Assembly (NCBI RefSeq): GCF_902506555.1
Contig: NZ_LR732707.1
Location: forward strand, 2,937,290-3,001,289
Reading direction: 5' to 3'
Source: Sphingorhabdus sp. 109
GTDB taxonomy: Bacteria; Pseudomonadota; Alphaproteobacteria; Sphingomonadales; Sphingomonadaceae
Length of the DNA: 64,000 nt
The notes beneath the pieces were generated by a model, which saw only the letters and a program-made list of their open reading frames with translations, was not told the origin of the DNA and made no database searches. A program made the position numbers and the translations under genes. This document shows positions 48,361 through 57,462 of this stretch, one piece after another; position 1 is the stretch's first letter, and each line of letters opens with the position of its first letter.

Positions 48361-49176
48361 TCAGGCCAGCGCCTGTTCAACAGCTTGCCGATGCGCGGCA
48401 TCGGGCGGGCCGGTCAGTCGCCGGTAGAGGTGCCACGTCGCGTGACCAAGCACCGGCAGTACGACGAGCAGACCGAGGAACAGCGGCAGCATGGCTACAA
48501 ACAGAGCCATCGCAATCAATGTCGCCCAGATCAGCAGTATGAATTTGTTCGATCGCACCGATGCCAGGCTGACAATGATGGCGGTGATAAAGTCGACGTT
48601 GCGATCTACCAGCATTGGCAGGCTGACAACTGTGATCGCATAAAAGGCCAGCGCCATCAGCGCGCCGACGACGCCACCGACCAGCAGCATCATCAATCCC
48701 GCGCCAGTGGCCAGCAGCGCGACGGATTCCGACCCGATGCCGGATTCGGCCAGAAAAATCGCGAATATCCCGTGTGCAACCATCAGCCAGAAGCCGAAGG
48801 CGACAAACAGAATGACGCCCATGCTCAAAATCTGCTCGTCGCCGCGTCCGCGCAAGGCCCCGAGTATCGCGCGCCAGCTCATCGGCAGGCCGGCTTCCCG
48901 GCGCCGGCTCACTTCATACAGGCCGACCGCAACAAAGGGGGCGAGCAGCGGGAAGCCCGCAGCGGCCGGGACCAGCCACGCGATCTTGCCGCGCTCGAAC
49001 AGGGCAAAATAGATAAACATGCCGGCGCCGACATAGATGGCGGCGAAAAACAGTCCGAAGGCGGGATAGGCCTTGAAATCATTCCAGCCCGCGACGAGTG
49101 CGGCCCGCAGATCGCCCGGCGCGAGATCACTGGCAATCGTGGCCGGTAAGATTTGTGCCTGCTCGCCTGCGTTCAT
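48361..49176 (-). CDS. DUF2189 integral membrane protein
   Basis: 271 residues from the ATG at 49176 (MNAGEQAQILPATIASDLAP), preceded by GGGGAGGAG; a longer frame upstream is Arg-rich and unlikely. About six hydrophobic helices and the LAPGDLRAALVAGWNDFKAYPAFGLFF segment define DUF2189, whose role is not known. It converges on the stress protein gene. Confidence 0.85.
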   Translation of the reverse strand: MNAGEQAQILPATIASDLAPGDLRAALVAGWNDFKAYPAFGLFFAAIYVGAGMFIYFALFERGKIAWLVPAAAGFPLLAPFVAVGLYEVSRRREAGLPMSWRAILGALRGRGDEQILSMGVILFVAFGFWLMVAHGIFAIFLAESGIGSESVALLATGAGLMMLLVGGVVGALMALAFYAITVVSLPMLVDRNVDFITAIIVSLASVRSNKFILLIWATLIAMALFVAMLPLFLGLLVVLPVLGHATWHLYRRLTGPPDAAHRQAVEQALA

Positions 49177-49286
49177 GCCATCTCCTCCCCGCGGAAATAT
49201 TTGGAGAGAATGCAGCAGATTCTGTTTCATATCAAGGTTCGACGGGTTTGAAACTGGTCTGCTGCGCCTTGAACACCGCCTGATGA

Positions 49287-50051
49287 TCAGGGCTTGCCGG
49301 CGATGCGGATGCATTGGCCGGTCAGCCATTCCGATGCCGGAGCGCAAAGATAAAGCGTCAGCGCGCCGATATCCTGCGGTGTACCCAGCCGTCCGGCTGG
49401 CAGGCCGAGCGTGTCTTCAAAACCGATGAAATCCTCGTCCGTCATATCCAGCGCCTTTTTGACCGTGTCGGTCGGAACAAAGCCCGGAAGGATCGCGTTG
49501 ACCCGCGTCTTCGGCCCGAGCTCATGGGCGAGCGTCTTGGTCAGCATCAGCACACCGGCCTTGGCGGCGCTATAATGGCCGCTGCCGGGGAACGGTTCCT
49601 CAGCGGCCAGGGACGATGTGTTGACGATCCGGCTGCCCTCGCCGAAATGCTTGCAGGCGGCACGCACACCATGGAAGACCGATGTCAGATTGGTTGCCAG
49701 TGTCTTGTCCCATTCCGCTTCGTCCAGTTCGGTCAGCGGTGCCGAGACCAGCGAACCGCCGGCGTTATTTACCCAGATATCGAGCCGGCCGAATTCGTCG
49801 ATCGCGCGCTGAGCGAGCTTGTCCATATCCGCGGCGCTGGTGACATCGGTCGCATGGGCGATCGCCCGGCCGCTGCTGTTGCTGGCATTGATTTCATCGG
49901 CAACGCGGCTGATCTCGTCGATGCTGCGCGAGGCGCAGACGATATTGCAGCCGGCATCGGCGAGCGTCCTGGCCATGCCTTCGCCGATGCCCCGGCCGGC
50001 GCCGGTGATAACGGCGGTTTCGCCTGTGAGGTCGAACAGCGGATTGGTCAT
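49287..50051 (-). CDS. SDR-family oxidoreductase
   Basis: 254 residues with TGAGRGIGEGMA near residue 14, NNAGG near 96, the catalytic YSAAK near 159 and a C-terminal ASEWLTGQCIRIAGK. It is a classic NAD(P)-dependent reductase acting on hydroxy or oxo groups. Its position before the molybdopterin and acyl-CoA dehydrogenase genes suggests a step in the same catabolic route, which is inferred. Confidence 0.92.
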   Translation of the reverse strand: MTNPLFDLTGETAVITGAGRGIGEGMARTLADAGCNIVCASRSIDEISRVADEINASNSSGRAIAHATDVTSAADMDKLAQRAIDEFGRLDIWVNNAGGSLVSAPLTELDEAEWDKTLATNLTSVFHGVRAACKHFGEGSRIVNTSSLAAEEPFPGSGHYSAAKAGVLMLTKTLAHELGPKTRVNAILPGFVPTDTVKKALDMTDEDFIGFEDTLGLPAGRLGTPQDIGALTLYLCAPASEWLTGQCIRIAGKP

Positions 50052-50081
50052 CTTTGTTTCTCCTGAAAATTATTGTCTGCC

Positions 50082-50147
50082 CTGAGCTTGGCGAAGAGTC
50101 GACTGGGTCAAGTCCGGTGCTTTGGCAGGCTCGGCACAAACGGATTT
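50082..50147. repeat. Degenerate dispersed repeat
   Basis: The text CCCTGAGCTTGGCGAAGAG followed by GGCAGGCTCGGCACAAACGG resembles two halves of the GTTCAGGCTGAGCTTGTCGAAGGG-type dispersed sequence. It lies between SDR and molybdopterin genes. Resemblance only. Confidence 0.35.
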
Positions 50148-50161
50148 TCTGCCGGGTTCGA

Positions 50162-52396
50162 TTACTCCGCCGCTTCCAGTTCTGCATTGGCCTGCTTGGC
50201 TCGTACCCTAATGGGGATCGCACTCATCAGCGGAATGCCGGTGCGCTTGTCATAATCGCGGTCGTTGAAAGAGAGCCGCCCGGTATTGCCGCCGGCGCCG
50301 AGCGGGTCTTCTTTCTCGTCGGGATTGGTCCCCCAGCTGTGCGGTGTGGAGACGCAGCCGGCGCGCACGGTCTTGTCGGCCTTGGCAACACAACTGATGA
50401 AGGCGCGGGCTGATTCCAGTTCAACCGGCTGGTCTTCGGATAGTCCCAACGCTTCCATATCGGCCGGGTTCATGAAGGCGGGGTGGTGCGGCACGCGCTT
50501 GCGTTGTACCGGATCCTCGTGCCAATTGCTGTTGTGGATCGCGGTCATCCGCCGCCCGATCATCCGGAAGGGATATTCTCCTGCCTCGACCGGTTCGCCC
50601 AGCTTGGCCGCATATTCGGAAAGCTCTGCCATCATCGCTTCATTGCCGACCGACAGCTTGCCTTCCCAGCCGGTCGGCTTGGGTTGAACGAGCAGCGCTT
50701 GCGCTTCGACAATCTTGCCCTTCTGTACCTCGTCATCCTCATACAGCTTGCCGATATCGGCGGGGCAGCCGTTGAGCGATGCGCTCCACGCGCTGATCGG
50801 ATCGGGGGCTTCGCCGGGCGGGAAAGCGGTGGCCTTTTCCTCGCGCTCGTCGGGATGGGCGAGCAAAGCCCAGGACTTGACCTTGATCGTTTTGCCCATT
50901 TCCGAGGCGAGCGCGTGGATGAACTGATATTCCTCACACAGGTCCGAGCCTTCCGGCACATCCATGATCGGCGGGCTGGCCTGCGCATAATTATTCTCGA
51001 AACCCCAGCCGGCGCCAAAGCCGCCGTAGATTTCGGGCGCCGCCGTATTGCCGTGCACTTCATAATGGAGCTTGGGTGCGATGACATAGTCGGCCAGTTC
51101 GGCGGTCTTCGACATGCGCGGGTCGATGCAGACCAGCAGGTCGAGCGCCTTCATCGCCTCGAACGTCTTCAGCTGATCGGGCCAGGCAAGCATCGGATTG
51201 CCGCCGAGACAGATCAGTGCCTTCACCTGCTTGTCGCCGGGCGTCAGGATCTCGTCGGGCAGCGCCGAGGTCGGCATGCCGGAAATGCTCTGCTCCAGAT
51301 CGCGGCTGTGCAGCTTGCGGCCAAAACCCCAGGCCGGGATCGGGCCGGGCGTCGCGGCGATCGGCGGGGCGGGCTTGGTGAATACGCCCGTCCGGCGGTT
51401 GAGGTCTCCTTCGCGCAGCCAGTGGCCCATGATCGAAGTCAGCGCGAGGTTGAGATATTCGGTGATATTGCCACCGCCCGACATATTGGTACCGGTGCCA
51501 CCGCTAATGCTGGCCTTGTTCCAGCTGCCGTACATGCGCGCCGCGCGAACGATATCTTCTGCCGCGACGCCCGCGCGGTCGGCGGCTGGTCCGGCGTCGA
51601 ACGGTTGCACGGCTTTTTTCAGCGCCTCGAAGCCGTCGACATCGCCGGCGACGAAATCCTTGTCGTATAATTCTTCGTTTATGACCACCTTGGCAATGGC
51701 GCCGAGCAGGATCGGGTCCTGACCGGGCCGGCATTGCAGGTGGATGTCGGCCTGGCGCGCGCTGTCGGTCACCCGCGGATCGATTACGATCAGCTGCATT
51801 CCGCGCTTCTTCGCATCATGCAGTTTCTTGGCCGGGTTCATGCCGAGGCCACCGTTCATCGACACCACCGGATTGGTGCCGATCAGCATCAGCCCGTCCC
51901 AGTCGCCAACCCGCGGCGCGCCGGCGAGCCAGGGACCGATCAGGGCGCGGGCAATGCCCTTGCCGGGCTGGTCGATGGTGACGCTGTCATAGACCGAGGT
52001 CGATCCGATCGAGTCCATCAGCGCCAGCATGAAGGCATGGGCGTTGACGTTATTATAGCCGAAGGTGCCGACATAGGAGGCGACGCTGTCCGGGCCATGC
52101 TCGTCGACGATCCGCTCGAGCCGCGCAGCAATATCGCGCGCGGCGTCGCGCCAGTGCACGGCCTGCTTGTTGCCGTTTTTCATGCCAGTGTAGCTGGTCA
52201 GCAGGCGCGTGTCGAAACTGTGGTAATTGGCCAACTGCCGGCCCTTGATGCAGCTATAGCCCTCGAACTCGGGATTATCCTTGTCTCCATGGGTCTTCAC
52301 CGGCACGCCATTTTCGAAATCGACGATCAGGCCGCAATGGGCGTGACAGGCCCGGCACATCACATGCTTCTGTCCAGTGAATGCTTCGCTGACCAT
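50162..52396 (-). CDS. Molybdopterin-dependent oxidoreductase
   Basis: 744 residues from the ATG at 52396 (MVSEAFTGQKHVMCRACHAH), with GGAGAG upstream; a GTG four codons earlier overlaps that site. An N-terminal CRACHAHC and SCIKG cysteine set binds a 4Fe-4S cluster, followed by the bis-MGD domains typical of formate dehydrogenase/nitrate reductase relatives. It lacks a twin-arginine signal, so it should be cytoplasmic. Position between the SDR and the acyl-CoA dehydrogenase operon, divergent from the latter across site B, suggests a role in the same pathway. The substrate is unknown. Confidence 0.9.
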   Translation of the reverse strand: MVSEAFTGQKHVMCRACHAHCGLIVDFENGVPVKTHGDKDNPEFEGYSCIKGRQLANYHSFDTRLLTSYTGMKNGNKQAVHWRDAARDIAARLERIVDEHGPDSVASYVGTFGYNNVNAHAFMLALMDSIGSTSVYDSVTIDQPGKGIARALIGPWLAGAPRVGDWDGLMLIGTNPVVSMNGGLGMNPAKKLHDAKKRGMQLIVIDPRVTDSARQADIHLQCRPGQDPILLGAIAKVVINEELYDKDFVAGDVDGFEALKKAVQPFDAGPAADRAGVAAEDIVRAARMYGSWNKASISGGTGTNMSGGGNITEYLNLALTSIMGHWLREGDLNRRTGVFTKPAPPIAATPGPIPAWGFGRKLHSRDLEQSISGMPTSALPDEILTPGDKQVKALICLGGNPMLAWPDQLKTFEAMKALDLLVCIDPRMSKTAELADYVIAPKLHYEVHGNTAAPEIYGGFGAGWGFENNYAQASPPIMDVPEGSDLCEEYQFIHALASEMGKTIKVKSWALLAHPDEREEKATAFPPGEAPDPISAWSASLNGCPADIGKLYEDDEVQKGKIVEAQALLVQPKPTGWEGKLSVGNEAMMAELSEYAAKLGEPVEAGEYPFRMIGRRMTAIHNSNWHEDPVQRKRVPHHPAFMNPADMEALGLSEDQPVELESARAFISCVAKADKTVRAGCVSTPHSWGTNPDEKEDPLGAGGNTGRLSFNDRDYDKRTGIPLMSAIPIRVRAKQANAELEAAE

Positions 52397-52447
52397 ATTT
52401 CTCTCCACAGTCTAATTTAGCAGGGTGAGGCCATTGCTTTTTGCAAT

Positions 52448-52463
52448 TTAATCGTTCAATTAA
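52448..52463. promoter_or_regulatory. Palindromic operator TTAATCGTTCAATTAA, site B
   Basis: It lies in the divergent region, 52 bases upstream of the molybdopterin gene start and 77 bases upstream of the acyl-CoA dehydrogenase start. Close match to sites A and C. One bound regulator could control both genes. Confidence 0.65.
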
Positions 52464-52539
52464 CCCAGCAGTGATTCAAGCAATATCGCAGACGACGGGG
52501 CCGGACCACTGGCCCTATTGATAAGAATTTGGGAGCAAG

Positions 52540-53757
52540 ATGATGCCGGACAAACCGAGTGCAGCCGAACTCAAGGATTATGCCGAACAGGCGGATGCCT
52601 GGTTCAAGGAAAATACGGTGCGCGATCCCGGCTTCATGCTGCCATTGACCTTCATGGAAGTGTCGACCGACCAGCAGTTCGATTTTCTTCGCGACTGGCA
52701 ACGCAAGGTTTACGAGGCAGGCTATCTCGGCGCCAGCTGGCCGAAGGAATATGGCGGCGGCGGGTTGCACAGCGAGTTTCAGCGTGCGGCCACTAGGGCA
52801 ATGAAAAAATATGACGCGCCGATCATGCTCAACGCGATCGGCAATGGCTGGGCCGGGCCGCTGATCCTCGATCTCGGCACTGAAGAGCAGAAGCAGAAAT
52901 ATATCAAGCCGATGCTCAGCGCCGAGGATATCTGGTGCCAGGGCTTTTCCGAACCGGAAAATGGCTCCGATCTCGGCAACGCACAATTGAAGGCGGTCCG
53001 CGACGGCGATGAATATGTCCTCAACGGCTCGAAAATCTGGACCTCGCTGGGAGACCGCGCGAAATATATGATCCTGCTCGCGCGCACCGATTTTGATGCG
53101 CCGAACAAATATGCCGGCCTCAGCTTCTTTCTCAATCCGATGAAGATCGACGGCATCACCACCAGCCGGATTAAGAAGCTGACTGGCGAATATGGTTTCG
53201 TCCAGACCTTCTTCACCGATGCCCGCATTTCCGCAGACTGCCTGTTTGGCGGCGAGGGCAATGGCTGGTCGATGGCGATGAAGACGCTGGAATATGAGCG
53301 CGGCGCTAAGGTCAAGCCGGTGGGCGGTTTCTTCGTCAAAGAGCTGGACGTGATGGAAATTGTCGAACTGGCGAAAAACTCGGTCCGCAATGGCAAGCCT
53401 TTGCTCGACGATCCGGTGATGCGCGACAAGATGACTCAATATATGATCGATATCCAGGCGCTGAATCTCAACAACACCCGCCGCCGGATGCCGCAATTGA
53501 TGCAGGATCGGCCGATGGGATTGCCGCTGATGAACAAGCTGGCGCGGACCGAACTGATCCGCGAGCTGACCGAATTTTCACTGGCCTTTCAGGGTACCAA
53601 GGCGGGCTATTATGTCGGCGACGAAAACGCGATCGACGACGGTTACTGGCATCGCAGCTATCTCAACAGCTTCTCGGCCACGATTGGCGGAGGTACCTCG
53701 GAAATTCAGCGCAACATTGTCGCAGAGCATGCGCTCGGTCTCCCAAAAACTCGCTGA
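52540..53757 (+). CDS. Acyl-CoA dehydrogenase, larger member of a pair
   Basis: 405 residues with the ACAD N-terminal helices, middle beta domain (CQGFSEPENGSDLGN, WTSLGD) and C-terminal helical domain ending IGGGTSEIQRNIVAEHALGL. The FAD-binding and catalytic regions look intact. An ATG at 52540 and one at 52543 compete. It is followed 15 bases later by a smaller ACAD gene; adjacent unequal ACADs commonly form alpha2beta2 enzymes acting on bulky acyl-CoA such as sterol side-chain or ring-degradation intermediates. Confidence 0.94.
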   Translation: MMPDKPSAAELKDYAEQADAWFKENTVRDPGFMLPLTFMEVSTDQQFDFLRDWQRKVYEAGYLGASWPKEYGGGGLHSEFQRAATRAMKKYDAPIMLNAIGNGWAGPLILDLGTEEQKQKYIKPMLSAEDIWCQGFSEPENGSDLGNAQLKAVRDGDEYVLNGSKIWTSLGDRAKYMILLARTDFDAPNKYAGLSFFLNPMKIDGITTSRIKKLTGEYGFVQTFFTDARISADCLFGGEGNGWSMAMKTLEYERGAKVKPVGGFFVKELDVMEIVELAKNSVRNGKPLLDDPVMRDKMTQYMIDIQALNLNNTRRRMPQLMQDRPMGLPLMNKLARTELIRELTEFSLAFQGTKAGYYVGDENAIDDGYWHRSYLNSFSATIGGGTSEIQRNIVAEHALGLPKTR

Positions 53758-53772
53758 TCGGAAAGCAATATC

Positions 53773-54897
53773 ATGGATAATTTAGGCACAATCGGAACAA
53801 CCGAAGAGCAGATTGAACTGATGGACGTGGCGACCAATTTCTGTCGCGACAAAAGCCCGGTCGACAAGGTGCGGGCGCTGATCGACGATGATCTCGGCTA
53901 TGATCCCGGCATCTGGAAAGAAATTGGCGAGCTGGGCTGGCTGGCGATTGCGATTCCCGAAGCGCATGACGGGGTTGGCCTGTCGATGGCCGAAGTCGTT
54001 CCGATTGCCGAGCAGATGGGCCGCAATCTGATGAGCACGCCTTTTGGGTCGACGACGCTGGCGGCACAGGCTTTGCTCGCCGGTGGCAGCGAAGCGCAGC
54101 AAGCCGCGTGGCTACCGAAAATCGCGGCGGGTGCTGCGGCGACGCTGGCCTTGCGCGAAGACAATGGCGATTGGGACCTGTCCAACATAGACGCGACCGG
54201 CGATGTGAGCGGCGACAATGTGAGCCTGTCCGGCAAGAAGCAGCTGGTGCTCTGGGCCGATAGCGCGGAACTGATCATCGCGTCCGTCAAGGTCGACGGC
54301 GCGGTGCGCTTCGTGTTGATCGAACGCTCGGCCCTGCCGGAAGGATCGTTGCGCCGGGAGACGGTGATCGACGAAACCGCGCGCAGCTATGAGGTGTCTC
54401 TCGACGGCGTGACCGTCTCGGCCGATGCCCTGTTTGATGCCAGCCGGACCCGTGAGACGCTGGAGAAGATCGAACTGGCGGCGGGCCTGCTCCATGCTGC
54501 GGAAATGACCGGCGGCGCGCAGGCGGTGATTGACTATACGCTGGAATATCTCAAGACCCGCAAGCAGTTCGGCAAGATCATCGGCAGCTATCAGGCGCTG
54601 AAACACCCGACCGTGAACAATTATGTCGAATATGAAAAAGCGCGGACGCATCTCTACAGCGCGGCCCATAGCTGGGGCGAGCAGGGGCGCGGCGAGGTTG
54701 CTGTCCGTATGGCAGCAGCGCAATCGCATTCGAGCTATTCCACGGCCGCGGACCGGGCGATCCAGTTCCACGGCGGCTTTGGCTTCACCCATGATTGCGA
54801 CGCCCAGTTGCACCGGCGCAAGGCGATTTTGTCAGGTGCCCTGATCGGCGACGCGGCCTACCAGCGGTCGAAATTGGCGGGATTGTTGTTTGACTAG
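53773..54897 (+). CDS. Acyl-CoA dehydrogenase, smaller member of a pair
   Basis: 374 residues with the same fold as the preceding gene but a reduced middle domain: ALREDNGDWDLSN replaces the usual substrate loop. The C-terminal KTRKQFGKIIGSYQALKHP and the QFHGGFGFTHD motif are present. The proximity to the 405-residue ACAD and the difference in length fit a heteromeric FadE-type enzyme in which one subunit carries the catalytic base. Partner assignment is inference. Confidence 0.93.
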   Translation: MDNLGTIGTTEEQIELMDVATNFCRDKSPVDKVRALIDDDLGYDPGIWKEIGELGWLAIAIPEAHDGVGLSMAEVVPIAEQMGRNLMSTPFGSTTLAAQALLAGGSEAQQAAWLPKIAAGAAATLALREDNGDWDLSNIDATGDVSGDNVSLSGKKQLVLWADSAELIIASVKVDGAVRFVLIERSALPEGSLRRETVIDETARSYEVSLDGVTVSADALFDASRTRETLEKIELAAGLLHAAEMTGGAQAVIDYTLEYLKTRKQFGKIIGSYQALKHPTVNNYVEYEKARTHLYSAAHSWGEQGRGEVAVRMAAAQSHSSYSTAADRAIQFHGGFGFTHDCDAQLHRRKAILSGALIGDAAYQRSKLAGLLFD

Positions 54898-54911
54898 GAA
54901 TTGCATGAGCA

Positions 54912-54940
54912 GTGCTCCTGCGGAGGCAGGAGCCCATCTC
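54912..54940 (-). repeat. Short palindromic repeat, copy 3 (inverted)
   Basis: Read on the minus strand it gives GAGATGG followed by the stem GCTCCTGC/GCAGGAGC with a CTCC loop, the same design as the units near 36.9 kb. Confidence 0.7.
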
Positions 54941-54965
54941 TTGTCATAGCCTCTATACGCAATTT

Positions 54966-55001
54966 CAGGAGAGGAACTCCGGCTTTCGCCGGGGCATGAT
55001 C
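54966..55001 (+). repeat. Short palindromic repeat, copy 4
   Basis: CAGGAGAGGAA is followed by a stem CTCCGGC/GCCGGGG with one G-U pair around TTTC. It ends 24 bases before the next gene start and pairs with copy 3 in opposite orientation. Confidence 0.65.
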
Positions 55002-55025
55002 TTAAAGATACAAAGGAGAAATAAT

Positions 55026-55784
55026 ATGTCAGAAGTACTTACCGAGATCCAGGATGGTTTCATCATCGTCACCATCAACCGGCCCGATGCCAAAAATGCG
55101 ATGACCAAGGCGGCAGCCGAAGGCATTCGCGCGGCGATGGAGCAGCTCGACAATGACAATAGTCTCAACGCGGGTATCATCACCGGTGCTGGCGGGACAT
55201 TCTGTTCCGGCATGGATCTCAAAGGCTTTTTGCGCGGCGAAACGCCATCGGTCAAAGGCTATGGCTTTGGCGGGATCACCGAAAAGGGTCCGGAAAAGCC
55301 GCTGATCGCTGCGGTTGAAGGCTATGCGCTCGCGGGTGGTCTCGAACTGGCTCTGGCCTGTGACCTGTGCGTCGCGAACGTCAACGCGAAATTCGGTATT
55401 CCCGAAGTCAAGCGCAGCCTTGTCGCCGGTGCAGGCGGTGTCCTGAAGCTGCAGCAATTGGTGGGCAAGCGCATTGCCATGGAATGGGCCCTGACCGGCG
55501 ATTTCGTCTCGGCGCAGCGCGCTTATGAAGTGGGATTCGTCAATCGTGTGACCGAAGGCGCCGCAATCGATGCGGCGATCGAGCTCGCATCTACGGTTGC
55601 AGCGAACGGCCCGCTGGCGCTGAAAGCGACCAAGAAAATCATCAATGAAAGCTATGACTGGACCAGCGAGGAAGCCTGGAAGAAACAGGGTGAAATCATG
55701 GCGCCGGTGTTCACCTCCAAGGATGCGCAGGAAGGCTCTTTGGCCTTCGCCCAGAAGCGCAAGCCTGACTGGAAGGGTGAATAA
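55026..55784 (+). CDS. Enoyl-CoA hydratase/isomerase family protein
   Basis: 252 residues from the ATG at 55026, preceded by GGAGAAATA; upstream frame extension runs through repeats and is rejected. It has the crotonase fold with the oxyanion-hole segments GAGGTFCSGMDLKGF near 65 and EGYALAGGLELALACD near 105. Equivalent enzymes hydrate 2-enoyl-CoA. It follows the ACAD pair and is 9 bases before the hydrolase gene, so this is one operon. Confidence 0.95.
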   Translation: MSEVLTEIQDGFIIVTINRPDAKNAMTKAAAEGIRAAMEQLDNDNSLNAGIITGAGGTFCSGMDLKGFLRGETPSVKGYGFGGITEKGPEKPLIAAVEGYALAGGLELALACDLCVANVNAKFGIPEVKRSLVAGAGGVLKLQQLVGKRIAMEWALTGDFVSAQRAYEVGFVNRVTEGAAIDAAIELASTVAANGPLALKATKKIINESYDWTSEEAWKKQGEIMAPVFTSKDAQEGSLAFAQKRKPDWKGE

Positions 55785-55793
55785 GTCCGATAT

Positions 55794-56753
55794 ATGGCAA
55801 ACACAGATATTGTAGACCAGTGGGCAGCGTCGCAAGACCTGCCCGCATGGTTCGTGCAGGCGATGGCCGTGCCGCGCGAGGAAGCCTTTGTCGAAGTCGA
55901 TGGTGCCAGGGTCCATTATTTCCGCTGGGGAAAACGCGGCAAACCGCCGCTGCTGATGACCCACGGCTTTCTGGCGCACGCACGCTGCTTTGCCTTCATC
56001 GCGCCGTTTCTCGCTGAGAATTATGATATTGTCGCCTATGACCTTGCCGGGATGGGCGACAGTGAAATTCCGGCCGATTGCGATGGTGACAAGCGCGCTA
56101 CAGCGATGGTCACCCTAGCTGAAGCGCTCGATCTGTTCTCGACCCCGGTGAAGCCGAAGATCATCGCGCACAGCTTTGGTTCCGGCGTCGCCCTGACCGC
56201 CATGGAAATGGCGGGAGAACGCTTTGGCGGCCTGATCATCTGTGACCTGATGGTTATGCGCCCCGAGAGGCTGCTAGCCCATTTTGAAAATGGCGGTGGT
56301 CCACCGGGTTCCGGCCGGTCGGATCGACCCAATAAAGTCTATCCCGATTACGACAGCGCGCGTGGCCGCTTTGTCCTGTCGCCGCCGCAGCCGGTGCAGG
56401 AACCGTTTCTGCTGGAATATATGGCCTATCATTCGCTCCGTGCCGTGCAGGACGGCGAGCAAAAGGGCTGGTCGTGGAAATTTGACCCGATGGTTTTCCA
56501 TCGCAATGAAAATGATATGGCGAAATGGGCGCAGACGGGACAGCGGATCGTCGATCTGCCACACCGGCTGGCGATCGTCTATGGCGAGAACAGCAAGCTT
56601 TTTGATGATGACAGTGCGGCCTATCTGCGCGAACTGGGCGGTGACCATATACCGATGATCGCGATTCCCGAGGCAGAACATCATCTGATGCTGGATCAAC
56701 CGCTGGCGCTGGTCACGGCTTTGCGGTCGATCCTGGCTCTCTGGAGGGATTAA
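55794..56753 (+). CDS. Alpha/beta hydrolase
   Basis: 319 residues with LLMTHGFLAHARCF oxyanion loop near 45, AHSFGSGVAL nucleophile elbow (Ser near 126) and PEAEHHLMLDQP (His near 303). The form resembles hydrolases and dehalogenase relatives in aromatic and sterol catabolism. It is the last gene of the ACAD operon. The substrate is unknown. Confidence 0.9.
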   Translation: MANTDIVDQWAASQDLPAWFVQAMAVPREEAFVEVDGARVHYFRWGKRGKPPLLMTHGFLAHARCFAFIAPFLAENYDIVAYDLAGMGDSEIPADCDGDKRATAMVTLAEALDLFSTPVKPKIIAHSFGSGVALTAMEMAGERFGGLIICDLMVMRPERLLAHFENGGGPPGSGRSDRPNKVYPDYDSARGRFVLSPPQPVQEPFLLEYMAYHSLRAVQDGEQKGWSWKFDPMVFHRNENDMAKWAQTGQRIVDLPHRLAIVYGENSKLFDDDSAAYLRELGGDHIPMIAIPEAEHHLMLDQPLALVTALRSILALWRD

Positions 56754-56904
56754 CGGCCCGCTAGCTGATTGCCAGATGAACGAAAGCGGGGTTCTGCGAC
56801 AATCTAGTACAAAATAGCGCGAATCTGACAAATGTCTGGGACAGGTCTCCCCTATTTCTACCTGTGACGCCGCAGTTGGCGCCGGATAGAAAAAGGAATT
56901 GAAG

Positions 56905-57339
56905 ATGAAAAAGTTTCTGATGGCTTTGGCAGTGACAACAATGGCGGTGTCCCCGGTGGTTACCGCCCAGGCAGAAGCTGCCCCGCACCAGTCTTCCAAG
57001 AAGAATAAAACGACGACAAAAACGACGGTGAAGAAAACGACCGCTAACCAGAAGGGCAAGCGTACCGTTACCAAGACAGTTACCCGGCAGCAAGCGGCCC
57101 CCGCGCGCTATAGCAGAACATCAACGGTGGTGCGGCAGAACCATCGCAACTGGTCCAAGGGCCAGAAGTTTGACCGGCGCTACGCGACCAACTACCGGGT
57201 GATCGACAATCCGCGGGCCTATCGGCTCTCCAATGCGCCGCGCGGATACCAGTGGGTCCGGTCCGGCAATGACGCGGTGCTGATCGCTGTGACCAGCGGC
57301 ATCATCGGAGCGGTCATCGGCAACGCGATTTCCCGTTAA
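56905..57339 (+). CDS. Small exported RcnB-like protein
   Basis: 144 residues from the ATG at 56905. A signal peptide (MKKFLMALAVTTMAVSPVVT) leads to a Lys/Thr-rich region (SKKNKTTTKTTVKKTT) and a C-terminal RcnB-type segment NYRVIDNPRAYRLSNAPRGYQWVRSGNDAVLIAVTSGII. RcnB proteins are periplasmic and linked to nickel/cobalt tolerance; the basic linker may bind the cell envelope. A strong terminator follows. Confidence 0.85.
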   Translation: MKKFLMALAVTTMAVSPVVTAQAEAAPHQSSKKNKTTTKTTVKKTTANQKGKRTVTKTVTRQQAAPARYSRTSTVVRQNHRNWSKGQKFDRRYATNYRVIDNPRAYRLSNAPRGYQWVRSGNDAVLIAVTSGIIGAVIGNAISR

Positions 57340-57361
57340 ATCGAACGATCAACCACTAAAC

Positions 57362-57395
57362 AAAAGCCCCCGGAAGCATTTCCGGGGGCTTTTTT
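57362..57395 (+). terminator. Intrinsic terminator after the RcnB-like gene
   Basis: AGCCCCCGGAA pairs with TTCCGGGGGCT around GCAT, followed by TTTTTG. An A-run upstream gives weak activity on the other strand, where the PspA-like gene ends. Confidence 0.9.
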
Positions 57396-57462
57396 GTGCG
57401 GACTGGAGGCCGGTATGAATGAAGCGTCTCTGGTCTGGAAATACCGAAAGCCCTTGGCCGGC

